Source: Lysobacteraceae bacterium
GTDB taxonomy: Bacteria; Pseudomonadota; Gammaproteobacteria; Xanthomonadales; Ahniellaceae
Direction of reading: 5' to 3'
Assembly (NCBI GenBank): GCA_002995625.1
Contig: PVBP01000008.1
Span: 1-60,917, forward strand
Length of the DNA stretch: 60,917 bases
Part shown: positions 1 through 8,890 of the stretch, piece by piece
How positions within the stretch are numbered: position 1 is the stretch's first letter
Layout: every line of letters starts with the position of its first letter
Program-made: the position numbers and the translations under genes
Notes under the pieces: model-generated
The model's input: only the letters and a program-made list of their open reading frames with translations
Database searches by the model: none
What the model was told of the DNA's origin: nothing

Positions 1-267
1 GGCCGCGATCCACGCCAGCAGGTAGCCGGCGTCCGGCGCGTCGGGCTCGGCGCGCTCGAGCACGGCGACCGCCTCGCCGACGGCCTCCGGCGTGCCGACG
101 AACAGGATCAGCACCTCGCCGAGCAGCGCGGCGAGCCGCGGATGCCGACCCACGTCGCGGCGGAGCAGGGCCAGGGCGCCGGGGAGGTCGCCGCGGGCGA
201 GCAGGGCCTGGGCCTCGCGCGCGCGCGCGACATCGTCGGGTCGGTCTGGAACGCTTGCCTCGTTCAT
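1..267 (-). CDS. TPR-like protein, N-terminal fragment
   Basis: Only the first 89 codons are in the window; the gene runs off the left edge with no stop. The ATG is at 267-265. The visible part is Ala/Leu-rich and helical, with a repeat-like stretch around residues 17-37 (AQALLARGDLPGALALLRR) typical of tetratricopeptide or Sel1-like helical pairs, and no signal peptide. It diverges from the 2-oxoglutarate oxygenase gene that starts 75 nt away. TPR proteins often accompany that oxygenase family, so a shared role is possible but is inference. No enzymatic motif is visible in the fragment, and the rest could carry any C-terminal domain, including a sulfotransferase or a second oxygenase. Confidence 0.6.
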   Translation of the reverse strand, partial: MNEASVPDRPDDVARAREAQALLARGDLPGALALLRRDVGRHPRLAALLGEVLILFVGTPEAVGEAVAVLERAEPDAPDAGYLLAWIAA

Positions 268-342
268 CGTCTGCGTACGCCCGTGCGGTGGCCGACGCCC
301 TCCCGATCCGCCGTGAAGCTGGCACAGTATCGCGAAGCCCGG

Positions 343-1011
343 ATGGATTTGCCCCGCATGCTCGACATCCTCCCCGCGTTCGCGGTTCCGATGGCCTTCG
401 CGCGCCGGCCCGACGACGGGCTCGATGCGGAACTGCGCGAGCTGTTCCTCGCGCGCGAGGCGGACGGCGAGCGCTGGCGCAATCCGAATCCGTACACGCT
501 GCGCAACGCGGCGCTCTACGAGAGCCGCTTCGACCTGTTCGACTGGCCCGAGGCGCCGGTGCAGCGACTCAAGCATTACTGCTGGCACGCGACGATGGAG
601 CTCGTGCGCCAGCTCAACGGTTACGACCTCGCGACGATGCGGCGGATCGACATGGCCGCGGATGCCTGGTTCCACGTGACCCGACGCGGCGGGCTGTTCG
701 GGATCCACAACCATCCGATGGCCTCGTGGTCGGGCGTCTACTGCGTCGACGGCGGACGCCACGATCCCGATGACGGCCAGAGCGGCCTGCTCACCTTCAT
801 CAATCCGTTCGTGATGTCGACGATGTTCGTCGATGCCGGTGTCGCCGAGATGCGCGAGCCGTTCGCGTGGACCAGCCGCAGCCATCGGCTCGAGGCGGGC
901 CAGCTGGTGCTGTTCCCGTCGTGGCTGCTGCACGAGGTCAAGCCCTTCCATGGCGAGGGCACGCGGATCACGGTGGCGTTCAACGCCTGGTTCCACCTGC
1001 GGCCGGCCTGA
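343..1011 (+). CDS. TIGR02466-family putative 2OG-Fe(II) oxygenase
   Basis: The 222-residue protein matches the TIGR02466 / 2OG-FeII_Oxy family, presumed cytoplasmic non-heme iron dioxygenases with unknown substrate. The family core is visible: IHNHP followed by WSGVYCV at residues 121-134, then HEVKPF near 197 and RITVAFNAWF at 208-217. His122 or His124 and His197 are likely iron ligands, and Arg208 is the likely 2-oxoglutarate anchor. The frame is open upstream to 142, but the ATG at 343 was chosen because homology-like sequence begins there and earlier codons overlap the divergent TPR gene. No clear Shine-Dalgarno precedes it; the ATG at 358 is an alternative start. Confidence 0.85.
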   Translation: MDLPRMLDILPAFAVPMAFARRPDDGLDAELRELFLAREADGERWRNPNPYTLRNAALYESRFDLFDWPEAPVQRLKHYCWHATMELVRQLNGYDLATMRRIDMAADAWFHVTRRGGLFGIHNHPMASWSGVYCVDGGRHDPDDGQSGLLTFINPFVMSTMFVDAGVAEMREPFAWTSRSHRLEAGQLVLFPSWLLHEVKPFHGEGTRITVAFNAWFHLRPA

Positions 1012-1106
1012 GCCGGCGATCGAAAGGGTCCGCGCTTCGCGGCGGCGGGCGCCGTTGCGTCTTGCGGCGGTGGGCTCGCGTCCGGCCCCGATCGACCCCG
1101 GAAAAG

Positions 1107-1132
1107 GCTACGGCCCCTTGCGGGGCCGTAGC
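1107..1132 (-). terminator. Intrinsic terminator of the TonB receptor gene
   Basis: A perfect 11-bp stem (GCTACGGCCCC with GGGGCCGTAGC) encloses a 4-nt loop. On the minus strand it is followed by CCTTTTCC, a short U-tract. It lies about 30 nt past the receptor stop codon. The T-run exists only in the minus direction, so it is assigned to that gene, although the stem may also slow transcription arriving from the convergent oxygenase gene. Confidence 0.8.
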
Positions 1133-1164
1133 GGTGTTGCGAAACGCTTGGGTTCCGACCGGAA

Positions 1165-4113
1165 TCAGAACTTCTGCGTGTAGCCGACGTACCAGAACAC
1201 GCCCGGGATGTCGTAGCTGTCGACGAAGCTGTTCGCGAAGGTCGCCACCGAGCGCGGCGGATCCTTGTCGAACAGGTTGCGGGCGCCGACGCGCACGGTG
1301 CCGTCCCACGGCGTGTTGTACGTGACCTGGAGGTCGTGGTACGTGGTCGAGCCGAGGCGGTTGCGCGGCGCCGGGCCGGTCGCGATGCGGCGATCACCCT
1401 GCGAGCACAGCGGGAAGTTCGCGATCGGGCGGCCGGTGGCCGAGTCGATCGTCGTGTGCAGCGCCTCGAAGCCACCGCAGTCCTCGACCAGCGCCGACAG
1501 GTAGCGGGCGCCGTAGTTCACGCCCCAGTCGCCGTAGTTCCAGCGCAGGGTCGCGGTCGAGCGGACGCGCCAGGTGGCGTCGCCGAACGCGCCGAGCGTG
1601 CGGCCGACCAGCTGGGTCGCGGTCGACAGCGCGCCGGTCGTGACCTTCGCGCTCGACGTGTAGCTGTTGTTCCAGCCGAGCTGGAAGCGGCCGAAGTCGG
1701 TGTCGAAGCGGTAGTTGGCCGACAGGTCGTAGCCTTCGATCTCGACGAACGCCAGGTTGAAGTTGCCGAGGCGGATCGTCTCGATCGCGCCCGAGCCGTC
1801 ACGCGTGATGAACGCGCAGTCGGTCGGATCGCCGTTGCGGATGCAGCCGTTCAGGATCGCCTGGGCGCTACGCGCCGCGAGACCATCGCGCAGGAAGATC
1901 TCGTACCAGTCGAGGCTGACATCGAAGCCCTCGAGGAAGCCCGGGCTGTAGACGAGACCCAGCGTCTTCGTGCGGCCACGCTCCGGATTCAGGAACGGGT
2001 TGCCGCCCGAGAGCGCGCGGATCTGGCTCGTCAACTGCGGCGCGCCGGCCGCCGGGACGCCCTGCGCGAAGCAGCGCGCGCGCTGCTCGGCGGTCAGCGC
2101 CGCGAACGGGTTGCCGGCGAAGGCCGCGTTGGTGCACGGGTCGGTCGCCTGCGGGAAGCCTTCCTGGCCACCGCCAAACAGCGCGGTGACGGCCGGCGCG
2201 CGGAAGGTGTCGGCATAGTTGCCGCGCACCAGCAGGTCGGCGAAGGGCTTCCACGTGAAGCCGTACTTGTAGTTGTCCGAGTCGTAGTCGCGCGATACCT
2301 GCGTCGGGCCGACCAGACCCGAGTTCTTGTAGTCGGACGTACGGCCGGCGATCTGGAACTCGAGGCGCTCGGCGCCCGGCACGTCACGCAGCACCGGGAT
2401 CGAGAGCTCGAGGTACATTTCCTCGGCGACGACCTGGCCCTTGGTGTTCTCGGCGAAGTTGTTCGACGAGCCGCCACCGGCGACCAGCGCGTCCTGGGTC
2501 ACGGTGAGGCCATTGCGGCGCCACTCGACGCCGGCCGCGAACGCGAGCGGGCCGGCCGGCAGCTCGAACAGGTCGCCGGTCAGGTTCGCGCCCCAGTTGG
2601 TCATGTCGATGACCGAGCCGCTGGTCAGCGTGTAGGTGATGTAGCGGATCATCTCCGGCGTCAGGCCGGTCACGCCGTTGAACAGGTTCACCGGCACGCA
2701 GTCACGGATCACCGCGGTCGGGGTGCCGCAGCGCGGCACGCCGGCGGCGTCACGGAACGACGGACCGAGGCCACGCGCGAGGTTGAACAGGTTGACGTAG
2801 TTGAGGCCGATCGAGTTCCGGCTGCCCTCGCCACGGGTGTAGAACACATCCCAGCTGAACGGACGGTCGAACAGGTCGAAGGCGCCATCGAAGCCGGCCG
2901 TGATCGCGTACTGGTCGTAGTCCTGGATGTTGGTGCGCGGACCGGCGGCGCTCATGCGGTAGCCGACCGTGCTGGTCAGGTTGACGCCGAACGGGTTGTA
3001 GATGTTCTGCGCCGACACCGGGAACGCCCACTGCGGACCCGAGGCGTTGATCGTCAGCGGCACCTCGGCGATGCGCGTGACCGACTTGCGCTGGTTGTAG
3101 TTGAACTGCGAGAAGAAGCGGATGTTGTCGGTCAGCTGGTAGCTGGCCTGGGTGTAGGCCGACAGGCGATCCGACGGGGTGAACAGGTAGTTCACCGGCG
3201 CGAAGTTGTAGCGCAGCGTGTTGTTGAACAGCACGAAGTCCGACGCGACGCGGTTGCCCGCGCCCTCGCGCGCCGGGTTGAGGCCGACGTTGACGTTGCC
3301 GCCTGCCGGAAGGCCGAGGTGCGGCACCGCGCTGCGCGGCACCGAGAAGATGCCGAACTGGCCGAAGGCCGAACCGAACGCGAGTTCGACGCCCGCGACC
3401 GGGAAGCGCGAGATCTCGCGGTCGCCCGCGAACACCGGCTCGAACTCCTGCTTGCTGATGTTGAACAGGATGCTGCCGCGCTCCGACGTGGTGCCGAGGG
3501 TCAGCGAGACCTGGTTCTGCTCGCCGTCGCCCTTGTCGAACTGGCCGTAGTAGGTCTCGAGCTCGGCGCCCTCGTAGTTGTCGCGCAGGATGATGTTGAT
3601 CACGCCGCCGATCGCGTCGGAGCCGTAGATCGCCGACGCGCCGTCGGTCAGCACTTCGACGCGCTGGATCGCCGCGGTCGGGATGGTCGAGGTGTCGACC
3701 GCGCCGCCACCGAGGGCCAGCCAGCGACGGCCGTTGACGAGCACCAGCGTGCGGGCGGCGCCGAGGCCGCGCAGCGACACGGTCTGGGTGCCGTCGTTCG
3801 CGTTGGTGTCGTTGGTCAGGTTGGTGAGACCCAGCGAGTCGGCCTGGGTCAGGTTGCGGACCACGTCACCGACGGTCTGCAGGCCCGCGGCCTGGAGTTC
3901 GGCACGCTCGATGACGACCACCGGCGAGGCGGTCTCGACGTCGGCGCGCTTGATGCGCGAGCCCGTGACCGTGATGGTCTCGAGCCGGGTGGACTGCTCG
4001 CCCTGGCCGGTCTGCGCGAAGACGGCCGGTGCCGCGACCGCCGCGGTGGCGGCCGCGCCGAGCGTCAGCGCCAGACGAACGGCCTGCGACAGTTCGTTCT
4101 TGCTAGCTCTCAT
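1165..4113 (-). CDS. TonB-dependent receptor
   Basis: An outer-membrane 22-stranded barrel receptor of 982 residues, energised through TonB. A signal peptide occupies about residues 1-34 (Ala-rich core ending AVFAQ). A TonB-box/plug start follows (ETITVTGSRIKRADVET), then the plug segment with GSDAIGGVINIIL, and a long barrel ending in the C-terminal aromatic YTQKF. The ATG at 4113 was chosen because it begins the signal peptide and has GGAGAG 6-8 nt upstream; an in-frame ATG at 4194 adds only non-signal sequence. Xanthomonad relatives of this sequence type import glycans, siderophores or peptides, but nothing here tells the ligand. It is probably monocistronic, with its own terminator, and is followed upstream by a small barrel-like gene on the same strand. 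Confidence 0.95.
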   Translation of the reverse strand: MRASKNELSQAVRLALTLGAAATAAVAAPAVFAQTGQGEQSTRLETITVTGSRIKRADVETASPVVVIERAELQAAGLQTVGDVVRNLTQADSLGLTNLTNDTNANDGTQTVSLRGLGAARTLVLVNGRRWLALGGGAVDTSTIPTAAIQRVEVLTDGASAIYGSDAIGGVINIILRDNYEGAELETYYGQFDKGDGEQNQVSLTLGTTSERGSILFNISKQEFEPVFAGDREISRFPVAGVELAFGSAFGQFGIFSVPRSAVPHLGLPAGGNVNVGLNPAREGAGNRVASDFVLFNNTLRYNFAPVNYLFTPSDRLSAYTQASYQLTDNIRFFSQFNYNQRKSVTRIAEVPLTINASGPQWAFPVSAQNIYNPFGVNLTSTVGYRMSAAGPRTNIQDYDQYAITAGFDGAFDLFDRPFSWDVFYTRGEGSRNSIGLNYVNLFNLARGLGPSFRDAAGVPRCGTPTAVIRDCVPVNLFNGVTGLTPEMIRYITYTLTSGSVIDMTNWGANLTGDLFELPAGPLAFAAGVEWRRNGLTVTQDALVAGGGSSNNFAENTKGQVVAEEMYLELSIPVLRDVPGAERLEFQIAGRTSDYKNSGLVGPTQVSRDYDSDNYKYGFTWKPFADLLVRGNYADTFRAPAVTALFGGGQEGFPQATDPCTNAAFAGNPFAALTAEQRARCFAQGVPAAGAPQLTSQIRALSGGNPFLNPERGRTKTLGLVYSPGFLEGFDVSLDWYEIFLRDGLAARSAQAILNGCIRNGDPTDCAFITRDGSGAIETIRLGNFNLAFVEIEGYDLSANYRFDTDFGRFQLGWNNSYTSSAKVTTGALSTATQLVGRTLGAFGDATWRVRSTATLRWNYGDWGVNYGARYLSALVEDCGGFEALHTTIDSATGRPIANFPLCSQGDRRIATGPAPRNRLGSTTYHDLQVTYNTPWDGTVRVGARNLFDKDPPRSVATFANSFVDSYDIPGVFWYVGYTQKF

Positions 4114-4318
4114 TGAGTCTCTCCAACTGGAATGTTGAAACGTTCGGGACAAAGGGCCGCCGTCCATGGGCAGCCACAGTCGAGACACCGGCACACCGAC
4201 CGGCTACCCGCCAGCATAACAACATTTGAACAAGTTGGGAACGCGCGTTGCTGTGTCGCAACAGAGGGGAGCGCGGCGTGCGCCGTGGCGGCAGGGCCCG
4301 GGAACCCCGAAGGCCGGA

Positions 4319-5272
4319 CTAGAAATCCTGGCGGTAGCGCACGAAGGGCGCTCGGAGCGCCGGCGGCGCCGACCGCGGTGCCGGCACCGCGGGCTTGAAC
4401 TCGCCGTCGCGCACGATCAGGTTCTCGGCCCCGAAGCTCAGCTCGCCCTCCCACGGCGTGATCCACGACACCTCGAGGTCGAGGGCACCGATCTCGGCGA
4501 GCCGCTCGCCGGCCGGCCGAGGCCGCGTCAGACGGCCGGTGAGTCCGCCGGACCACGCGCCGCGCGCGAGCCCGAGGGACAGGGACTGCTGGTCGAAGCC
4601 GGGCACCGTGCCGGCGATCGGGCCGATCGGTTCGACCGCCGCGACGGCGGCCGCCCAGCGCAGCCCCAGGTCCTCGCCGAGCCGGACGCGGCCGTCGATG
4701 CCGAAGCGCTCGATCGCGAGGCGACCGGTGGCCGATTCGCCGATCACGAGCGGCCACGCGTTCGGCGCGGTTGCGGCGAGTGCGGGCGCGGCGGTCAGCG
4801 ATCCGGTCGCCGGGATCGGGAGCGTCCAGGTCTCGGCCCTCAGGCCAAGCGACGCCTGGTCCGCGATCCACGAGAGGGTGGCCGAGAGCCCACCGGACCC
4901 CGCGGAGGGGCTGCCTGCGCAGGCGCCCGTGCCGGCGAGCGACAGCCACATCGGCAGCGAGCAGGAACCGTCGTGCGATCCAGGCGGCGCCATGGCCACC
5001 GGGTCGAGCCGCAGGACCAGCGACGGGCCGGCACGCAAGCCGGCCGACGGGACGACGTCGGCGACGGACGGCCGACGCTCCACGGGACGGAACGGAATCG
5101 GCGTCTCGGGCTGGGGGTCGTCGCGGAGTCCGACCAACCAGTCGCCATCGGCCGAGAGGCGCCAGACGATTCCGCCCCGGTCGTTCCCGCCCGAATCGGC
5201 GCTGGCATGCGCAGGCGTCCCCGGGATCAGCCCGAGGCCCAGCATGCCCACGACGATCAGCACCCGTCTCAT
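4319..5272 (-). CDS. Exported protein with receptor-like C-terminus, function unknown
   Basis: A 317-residue protein with a signal peptide (MRRVLIVVGMLGLGLIPG, cleavage near AHA/SA). I do not recognise a family over its whole length. The final 60 residues read like the last strands of a TonB-dependent receptor: LEVSWITPWEGELSFGAENL parallels LQVTYNTPWDGTVRVGARNL of the neighbouring receptor, and both end in an aromatic after a similar turn (RYRQDF, YTQKF). The central part has alternating, beta-prone sequence. There is no plug or TonB box. It lies 205 nt upstream of the receptor gene on the same strand. It may be a receptor remnant that has been kept, or a small outer-membrane companion protein. 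The ATG at 5281 is an alternative start; 5272 fits the GGGAA spacing better. Confidence 0.6.
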   Translation of the reverse strand: MRRVLIVVGMLGLGLIPGTPAHASADSGGNDRGGIVWRLSADGDWLVGLRDDPQPETPIPFRPVERRPSVADVVPSAGLRAGPSLVLRLDPVAMAPPGSHDGSCSLPMWLSLAGTGACAGSPSAGSGGLSATLSWIADQASLGLRAETWTLPIPATGSLTAAPALAATAPNAWPLVIGESATGRLAIERFGIDGRVRLGEDLGLRWAAAVAAVEPIGPIAGTVPGFDQQSLSLGLARGAWSGGLTGRLTRPRPAGERLAEIGALDLEVSWITPWEGELSFGAENLIVRDGEFKPAVPAPRSAPPALRAPFVRYRQDF

Positions 5273-5492
5273 GATTCGCATTCCCGTCGAGGACCGATCC
5301 TTCGCGCGCAGGTTCCCAACACCGGCGGACGCTTGACCGCTCCTCTTCACGTGAATCCTATCTTAACAACAGATCGCTGACCGCTTCGTGACGGTCGGCA
5401 CGATTCGGAGCCCGGGGGCGGCCCTCGTGGATCCGGCGAAGGCGGCGGCGGGAACGGGATTAGACTTCGGGCTCGACCTCGGGAGACGCGCA

Positions 5493-5921
5493 ATGGCCAA
5501 GGTCCATGAACTGCTGGCGACCAAGGGCGCCGCGATCCACGCCATCGGACCCGACGAGCCGGTGCTGGCCGCGATCCAGGCGATGTCCGACCACGGGATC
5601 GGCGCGCTGCTGGTGATGCGCGGACCGGAGCTGCTCGGCATCGTGTCCGAGCGGGACTACGCGCGCAAGGTGATCCTGCGGGGGCGTTCGTCGGCCGAGA
5701 CGCCGGTCTGGGAAATCATGTCCCAGCCGGTCGTCACGGTGACGCCCGACACCAGCGTCGCCACCTGCATGATGCTGATGACCGAGCGGCGAATCCGGCA
5801 CCTGCCGGTGGTCGACTCAGGCCGCGTCGTCGGGGTGCTGTCGATCGGCGACCTGGTCCGCTCGGTCATCGAGGAGCAGGAACGCGAGATCGCGGAGCTC
5901 CAGCGCTACATCGCCGGCTGA
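5493..5921 (+). CDS. CBS domain pair protein
   Basis: A 142-residue cytoplasmic protein made of two CBS motifs (about residues 8-65 and 75-132) and a short helical tail. CBS pairs bind adenine nucleotides such as AMP, ATP or NAD and regulate partner proteins. Typical features are ISERDYARKV after the first repeat and the second-repeat stretch RIRHLPVVDSGRVVGVLSIGDLV. The ATG at 5493 has GGGAGA about 7 nt upstream; an earlier in-frame ATG at 5388 would add a low-complexity leader and is unlikely. The gene ends 13 nt before the ECF sigma gene, so the two are probably co-transcribed. Stand-alone CBS proteins of this kind are common, and the partner here is unknown. Confidence 0.9.
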   Translation: MAKVHELLATKGAAIHAIGPDEPVLAAIQAMSDHGIGALLVMRGPELLGIVSERDYARKVILRGRSSAETPVWEIMSQPVVTVTPDTSVATCMMLMTERRIRHLPVVDSGRVVGVLSIGDLVRSVIEEQEREIAELQRYIAG

Positions 5922-5934
5922 ATCCGCAGACCGC

Positions 5935-6555
5935 ATGTTTCCCGATCGACCGGAGGACGATCCGGACCCGGCCCCGACGGCCTCGCTGGACGGGGCGACG
6001 GCACGGCTCCCGCCCGCTCGCGCGCGGCACGCCGCCTTCGAGGCCCTGCTGAGGGACTTCGGTCGGCGCATCCGGCAACTCGTCGAGTCGCATTGCCGGG
6101 GGACGCAGGGGCTGGACCCGGACGACATCGAGCAGGAGGTGCGGGTCCGGCTGTGGCGCGCCCTCGACGGTGACCGGATCGAGGCCCTTGGTGCGTCCTA
6201 TATCCAGCGCGCGGTGGTCTCGACCGTGATCGACGCGGCTCGACGGGCGGCACTCCGGGTCACGGAGCCGCTCCCGGAGGCGGGTCGCGAGACGCTGGCG
6301 GATGCCGCGCCGGGACCCTCGATCGAGGAAGCAGCGTTGGGTCGCCAGCGGGCGGAGCGGGTCTGGATGGCCATCCAGTCGCTGCCGGGTCGCCGGCGGG
6401 TGCCGATCAAGCTGCACCTGCAGGGTTTCTCGCTGCAGGAGATCGCCGAACTCGAGGGCGTCAGCCCGGAGGCGGCACGCAAGCTGGTGTCTCGGGGCAT
6501 GGAAGCCCTGAAGGAACGCCTGGCGGAGCTGGGCATCGATGATGAAGGTGACTGA
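5935..6555 (+). CDS. ECF-type RNA polymerase sigma factor
   Basis: A 206-residue alternative sigma factor. Region 2 is seen at about residues 30-100 (DPDDIEQEVRVRLWRAL, then a VVSTVIDAARR-like end), and region 4 at about 145-200 with the helix-turn-helix FSLQEIAELEGVSPEAARKL. The linker lacks sigma region 3, as in ECF factors. It overlaps the next gene by 17 nt, which implies translational coupling with a likely antagonist. An N-terminal acidic/proline stretch of about 25 residues precedes region 2. The target promoters and the inducing signal cannot be read from the sequence. Confidence 0.88.
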   Translation: MFPDRPEDDPDPAPTASLDGATARLPPARARHAAFEALLRDFGRRIRQLVESHCRGTQGLDPDDIEQEVRVRLWRALDGDRIEALGASYIQRAVVSTVIDAARRAALRVTEPLPEAGRETLADAAPGPSIEEAALGRQRAERVWMAIQSLPGRRRVPIKLHLQGFSLQEIAELEGVSPEAARKLVSRGMEALKERLAELGIDDEGD

Positions 6556-7048
6556 CGTGACCGGGAAGCTGGACGGCATCGGAGAGTCGCGGGACGCGAT
6601 GGTCGGCATCGACGCCGACGACATCGTGCGGCTCGCGCGCGGCGAGCACCTGGGCGCCCGCCACGATGCGGCGCTGGAGGCGCTCGCGGCATCGCCGGCG
6701 GCGCGGGATGCCTACCGGATCGCCCGTGCGGTCGAGCCCGAGGCGCGTGAACTGGCGCTGCGCATCGCCGCTGTGCGCGGCGCCAACGTCGTGGCGATCC
6801 GGCGCGAGGCTCCGGTGCAACGCCGGCCAATGCGCTGGGCCGCGGCCGCGGCCGTCGGCTTCGTCGCCGTTGGCGTCGCGCTGTTCGGCGGGCAGGGGAC
6901 GATCCACGCGCCGCAAGCGCCCGTCGCCTCGGCGGAACCTGCGACTCGCTCCGACCTGATCTTCCGCTCGTCGGACGAGGGCCTGGCGTCGGCCGGGCAG
7001 AAGAAGGCCGGGTCAGACGATCTGTTCGTCGACGCGTTCGGCGGCTGA
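6539..7048 (+). CDS. Single-span membrane protein, putative anti-sigma partner
   Basis: A 169-residue protein. About 95 cytoplasmic, helical N-terminal residues are followed by one membrane span at about 100-118 (AAAAVGFVAVGVALFGG) and a 50-residue periplasmic tail ending SDDLFVDAFGG. Position and topology suit an anti-sigma factor: it starts inside the sigma gene (ATGATG at 6539), and such pairs are usually co-expressed. However, the zinc anti-sigma motif (His-x3-Cys-x2-Cys) is absent, so the assignment rests on context. A membrane-bound sensor or sigma regulator of another type is equally possible. The stop lies 64 nt from the convergent prfC stop. Confidence 0.6.
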   Translation: MMKVTDVTGKLDGIGESRDAMVGIDADDIVRLARGEHLGARHDAALEALAASPAARDAYRIARAVEPEARELALRIAAVRGANVVAIRREAPVQRRPMRWAAAAAVGFVAVGVALFGGQGTIHAPQAPVASAEPATRSDLIFRSSDEGLASAGQKKAGSDDLFVDAFGG

Positions 7049-7112
7049 GGGCCACCCGCCCGCCAGGCGCGCCGGGCCCGGCACCCCGCGGTCCGCTCGT
7101 CGTGCAGCGGCC

Positions 7113-8714
7113 TCAGGCCTCCGCCGAAGCGTGGCCGTGCTCGCGGGTCTTGGCGAAGCGGACCTTCGGCCAGCGCTCGATCGTGAGGTCGAGGTTGACC
7201 CGTGACGGCGCGAGGTAGACGAGCTCCCCGGCCGCGTCGATCGCGAGGTTCTGCGCATTGCGCTCGCGGAACTCCTCGAGGTGTCGCGGGTCGTCGCAGG
7301 ACACCCAGCGCGCGGTCGCGACGCCCACGGCCTCGAAGCTGCACTCGACCCCGTACTCGTCCTTGAGCCGGTAGGCGACGACGTCGAACTGCAGCATGCC
7401 GACCGCGCCCAGGATCAGGTCGTTCGACATCAGCGGCCGGAAGAACTGGGTCGCCCCTTCCTCGGACAGCTGCGCGAGGCCCTTCGCGAGCTGCTTGGCC
7501 TTGAGCGGATCGCGCAGGCGCGCGCGCCGGAACAGCTCGGGCGCGAAGTTCGGGATCCCGGTGAACGACAGTGCCTCGCCCTCGGTGAAGGTGTCCCCGA
7601 TCGAGATCGTGCCGTGGTTGTGGATGCCGATCACGTCGCCCGGGTAGGCGCGCTCGACGTGCTCGCGGTCGGAGGCCATGAAGGTCAGCGCGTTGGCGAG
7701 CTTCACGTCCTTGCCAGCGCGGACGTGGAACGCCTTCATGCCGGCCTCGAAGGTGCCCGAGCACACGCGCATGAACGCGACGCGGTCGCGGTGCATCGGG
7801 TCCATGTTGGCCTGGATCTTGAACACGAAGCCGGTCAGCTTCGGCTCGAAGGGATCGACGCTGCGGGTCGTGGTCGCGCGCGGCTTCGGGGCCGGCGCGT
7901 TCGCGACGAAGAAGTCGAGCAGCGGCTGCACGCCGAAGTTGTTGACCGCCGAGCCGAAGAACACCGGCGTCTGGCGGCCGGTGAGGTAGGCCTCGCGGTC
8001 GAAGGCGTGCGAGGCGCCGCGCACGAGTTCGATCTCGTCCCGAAGGCCGGCCAGGGTCTCGGGGCCGAGGCGCTCGGCCAGCACCGGGTCGTCGAGCGTG
8101 AGGATCGTCGAGTCCTGCCGCGTGAAGTTGCGGCCCGGTTCGTAGAGGTGCACCTCGTCGTCGACCAGGTGGTAGACGCCCTTCAGCCGCGAGCCCATGC
8201 CGATCGGCCAGGTGACCGGCGCGCAGGCGATCCCGAGCACCTGCTCGACCTCGTCGAGCAGCTCGATCGGCTCGCGGCCCTCGCGGTCGAGCTTGTTGAT
8301 GAAGCTGATGATCGGCGTGTCGCGCATCCGGCACACCTCCATCAGCTTGATCGTGCGCTCCTCGACGCCCTTGGCGCAGTCGATCACCATCAGCGCCGAG
8401 TCGACCGCGGTCAGCACGCGGTAGGTGTCCTCGCCGAAGTCGGCATGGCCCGGCGTGTCGAGCAGGTTGACGATGCGGCCCTCGTAGGGGAACTGCATCA
8501 CCGAACTCGTGACCGAGATGCCGCGCTCCTTCTCGAGCGCCATCCAGTCCGAGGTCGCGTGGCGCGCGGCCTTGCGACCCTTGACCGAGCCGGCCAGCTG
8601 GATCGCGCCGCCGAACAGCAGCAGCTTCTCGGTCAGCGTGGTCTTGCCGGCGTCGGGGTGCGAGATGATCGCGAACGTGCGCCGGCGCGCCGTTTCGGTG
8701 CGGTGGTCGGTCAT
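7113..8714 (-). CDS. prfC: Peptide chain release factor 3
   Basis: A 533-residue translational GTPase that recycles RF1/RF2 from the ribosome after termination. The G domain begins at about residue 12 with the P-loop [13 protein letters not shown]. The switch II motif [12 protein letters not shown] and the [10 protein letters not shown] recognition motif follow, then the RF3-specific domains II and III. Length matches E. coli RF3 (529). The ATG at 8714 (MTDHRTET) was preferred to an in-frame ATG at 8738 because a TATAAT box at 8753-8758 would place the transcript start near 8746, leaving almost no leader for the longer form. The Shine-Dalgarno is weak. The gene is transcribed alone. Confidence 0.95.
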   Translation of the reverse strand: MTDHRTETARRRTFAIISHPDAGKTTLTEKLLLFGGAIQLAGSVKGRKAARHATSDWMALEKERGISVTSSVMQFPYEGRIVNLLDTPGHADFGEDTYRVLTAVDSALMVIDCAKGVEERTIKLMEVCRMRDTPIISFINKLDREGREPIELLDEVEQVLGIACAPVTWPIGMGSRLKGVYHLVDDEVHLYEPGRNFTRQDSTILTLDDPVLAERLGPETLAGLRDEIELVRGASHAFDREAYLTGRQTPVFFGSAVNNFGVQPLLDFFVANAPAPKPRATTTRSVDPFEPKLTGFVFKIQANMDPMHRDRVAFMRVCSGTFEAGMKAFHVRAGKDVKLANALTFMASDREHVERAYPGDVIGIHNHGTISIGDTFTEGEALSFTGIPNFAPELFRRARLRDPLKAKQLAKGLAQLSEEGATQFFRPLMSNDLILGAVGMLQFDVVAYRLKDEYGVECSFEAVGVATARWVSCDDPRHLEEFRERNAQNLAIDAAGELVYLAPSRVNLDLTIERWPKVRFAKTREHGHASAEA

Positions 8715-8752
8715 CGGGGAAGGGCAGGAGGGCCGCACGGCGGCAGACCTGC

Positions 8753-8758
8753 ATTATA
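8753..8758 (-). promoter_or_regulatory. Probable -10 box of prfC
   Basis: A perfect TATAAT on the minus strand lies about 39 nt upstream of the chosen prfC ATG, in a region otherwise very poor in A+T. No good -35 hexamer is found 16-18 nt further upstream, so the call rests on the -10 box alone. Confidence 0.5.
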
Positions 8759-8829
8759 GGCGCCCGGTTCGTCGATCTCGCTCGATCGCCGCGGACGCTT
8801 CGATCGGCGTCGGACGCCGGAAACGACGA

Positions 8830-8847
8830 GGGCGCCCGAAGGCGCCC
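8830..8847 (-). terminator. UUCG-loop terminator hairpin
   Basis: A 7-bp stem GGGCGCC/GGCGCCC closes a TTCG tetraloop on the minus strand. It is followed by TCGTCGTTT rather than a pure T-run. It lies 44 nt beyond the stop of the secreted anchor-domain gene. The stable UUCG loop and position favour a terminator or 3'-end stabiliser for that gene. Confidence 0.65.
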
Positions 8848-8890
8848 CCGCATCCTGCGAGTTCCGGGCCGCGAGGGTCCCGGCGACCCG

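Noticed and set aside
1336-4116. Open frame of 926 codons antisense to the TonB receptor
   Set aside because: Its translation is Arg/Ala/Val/Glu-rich with no domain, and the opposite strand encodes an unmistakable receptor. It is a GC-rich shadow.
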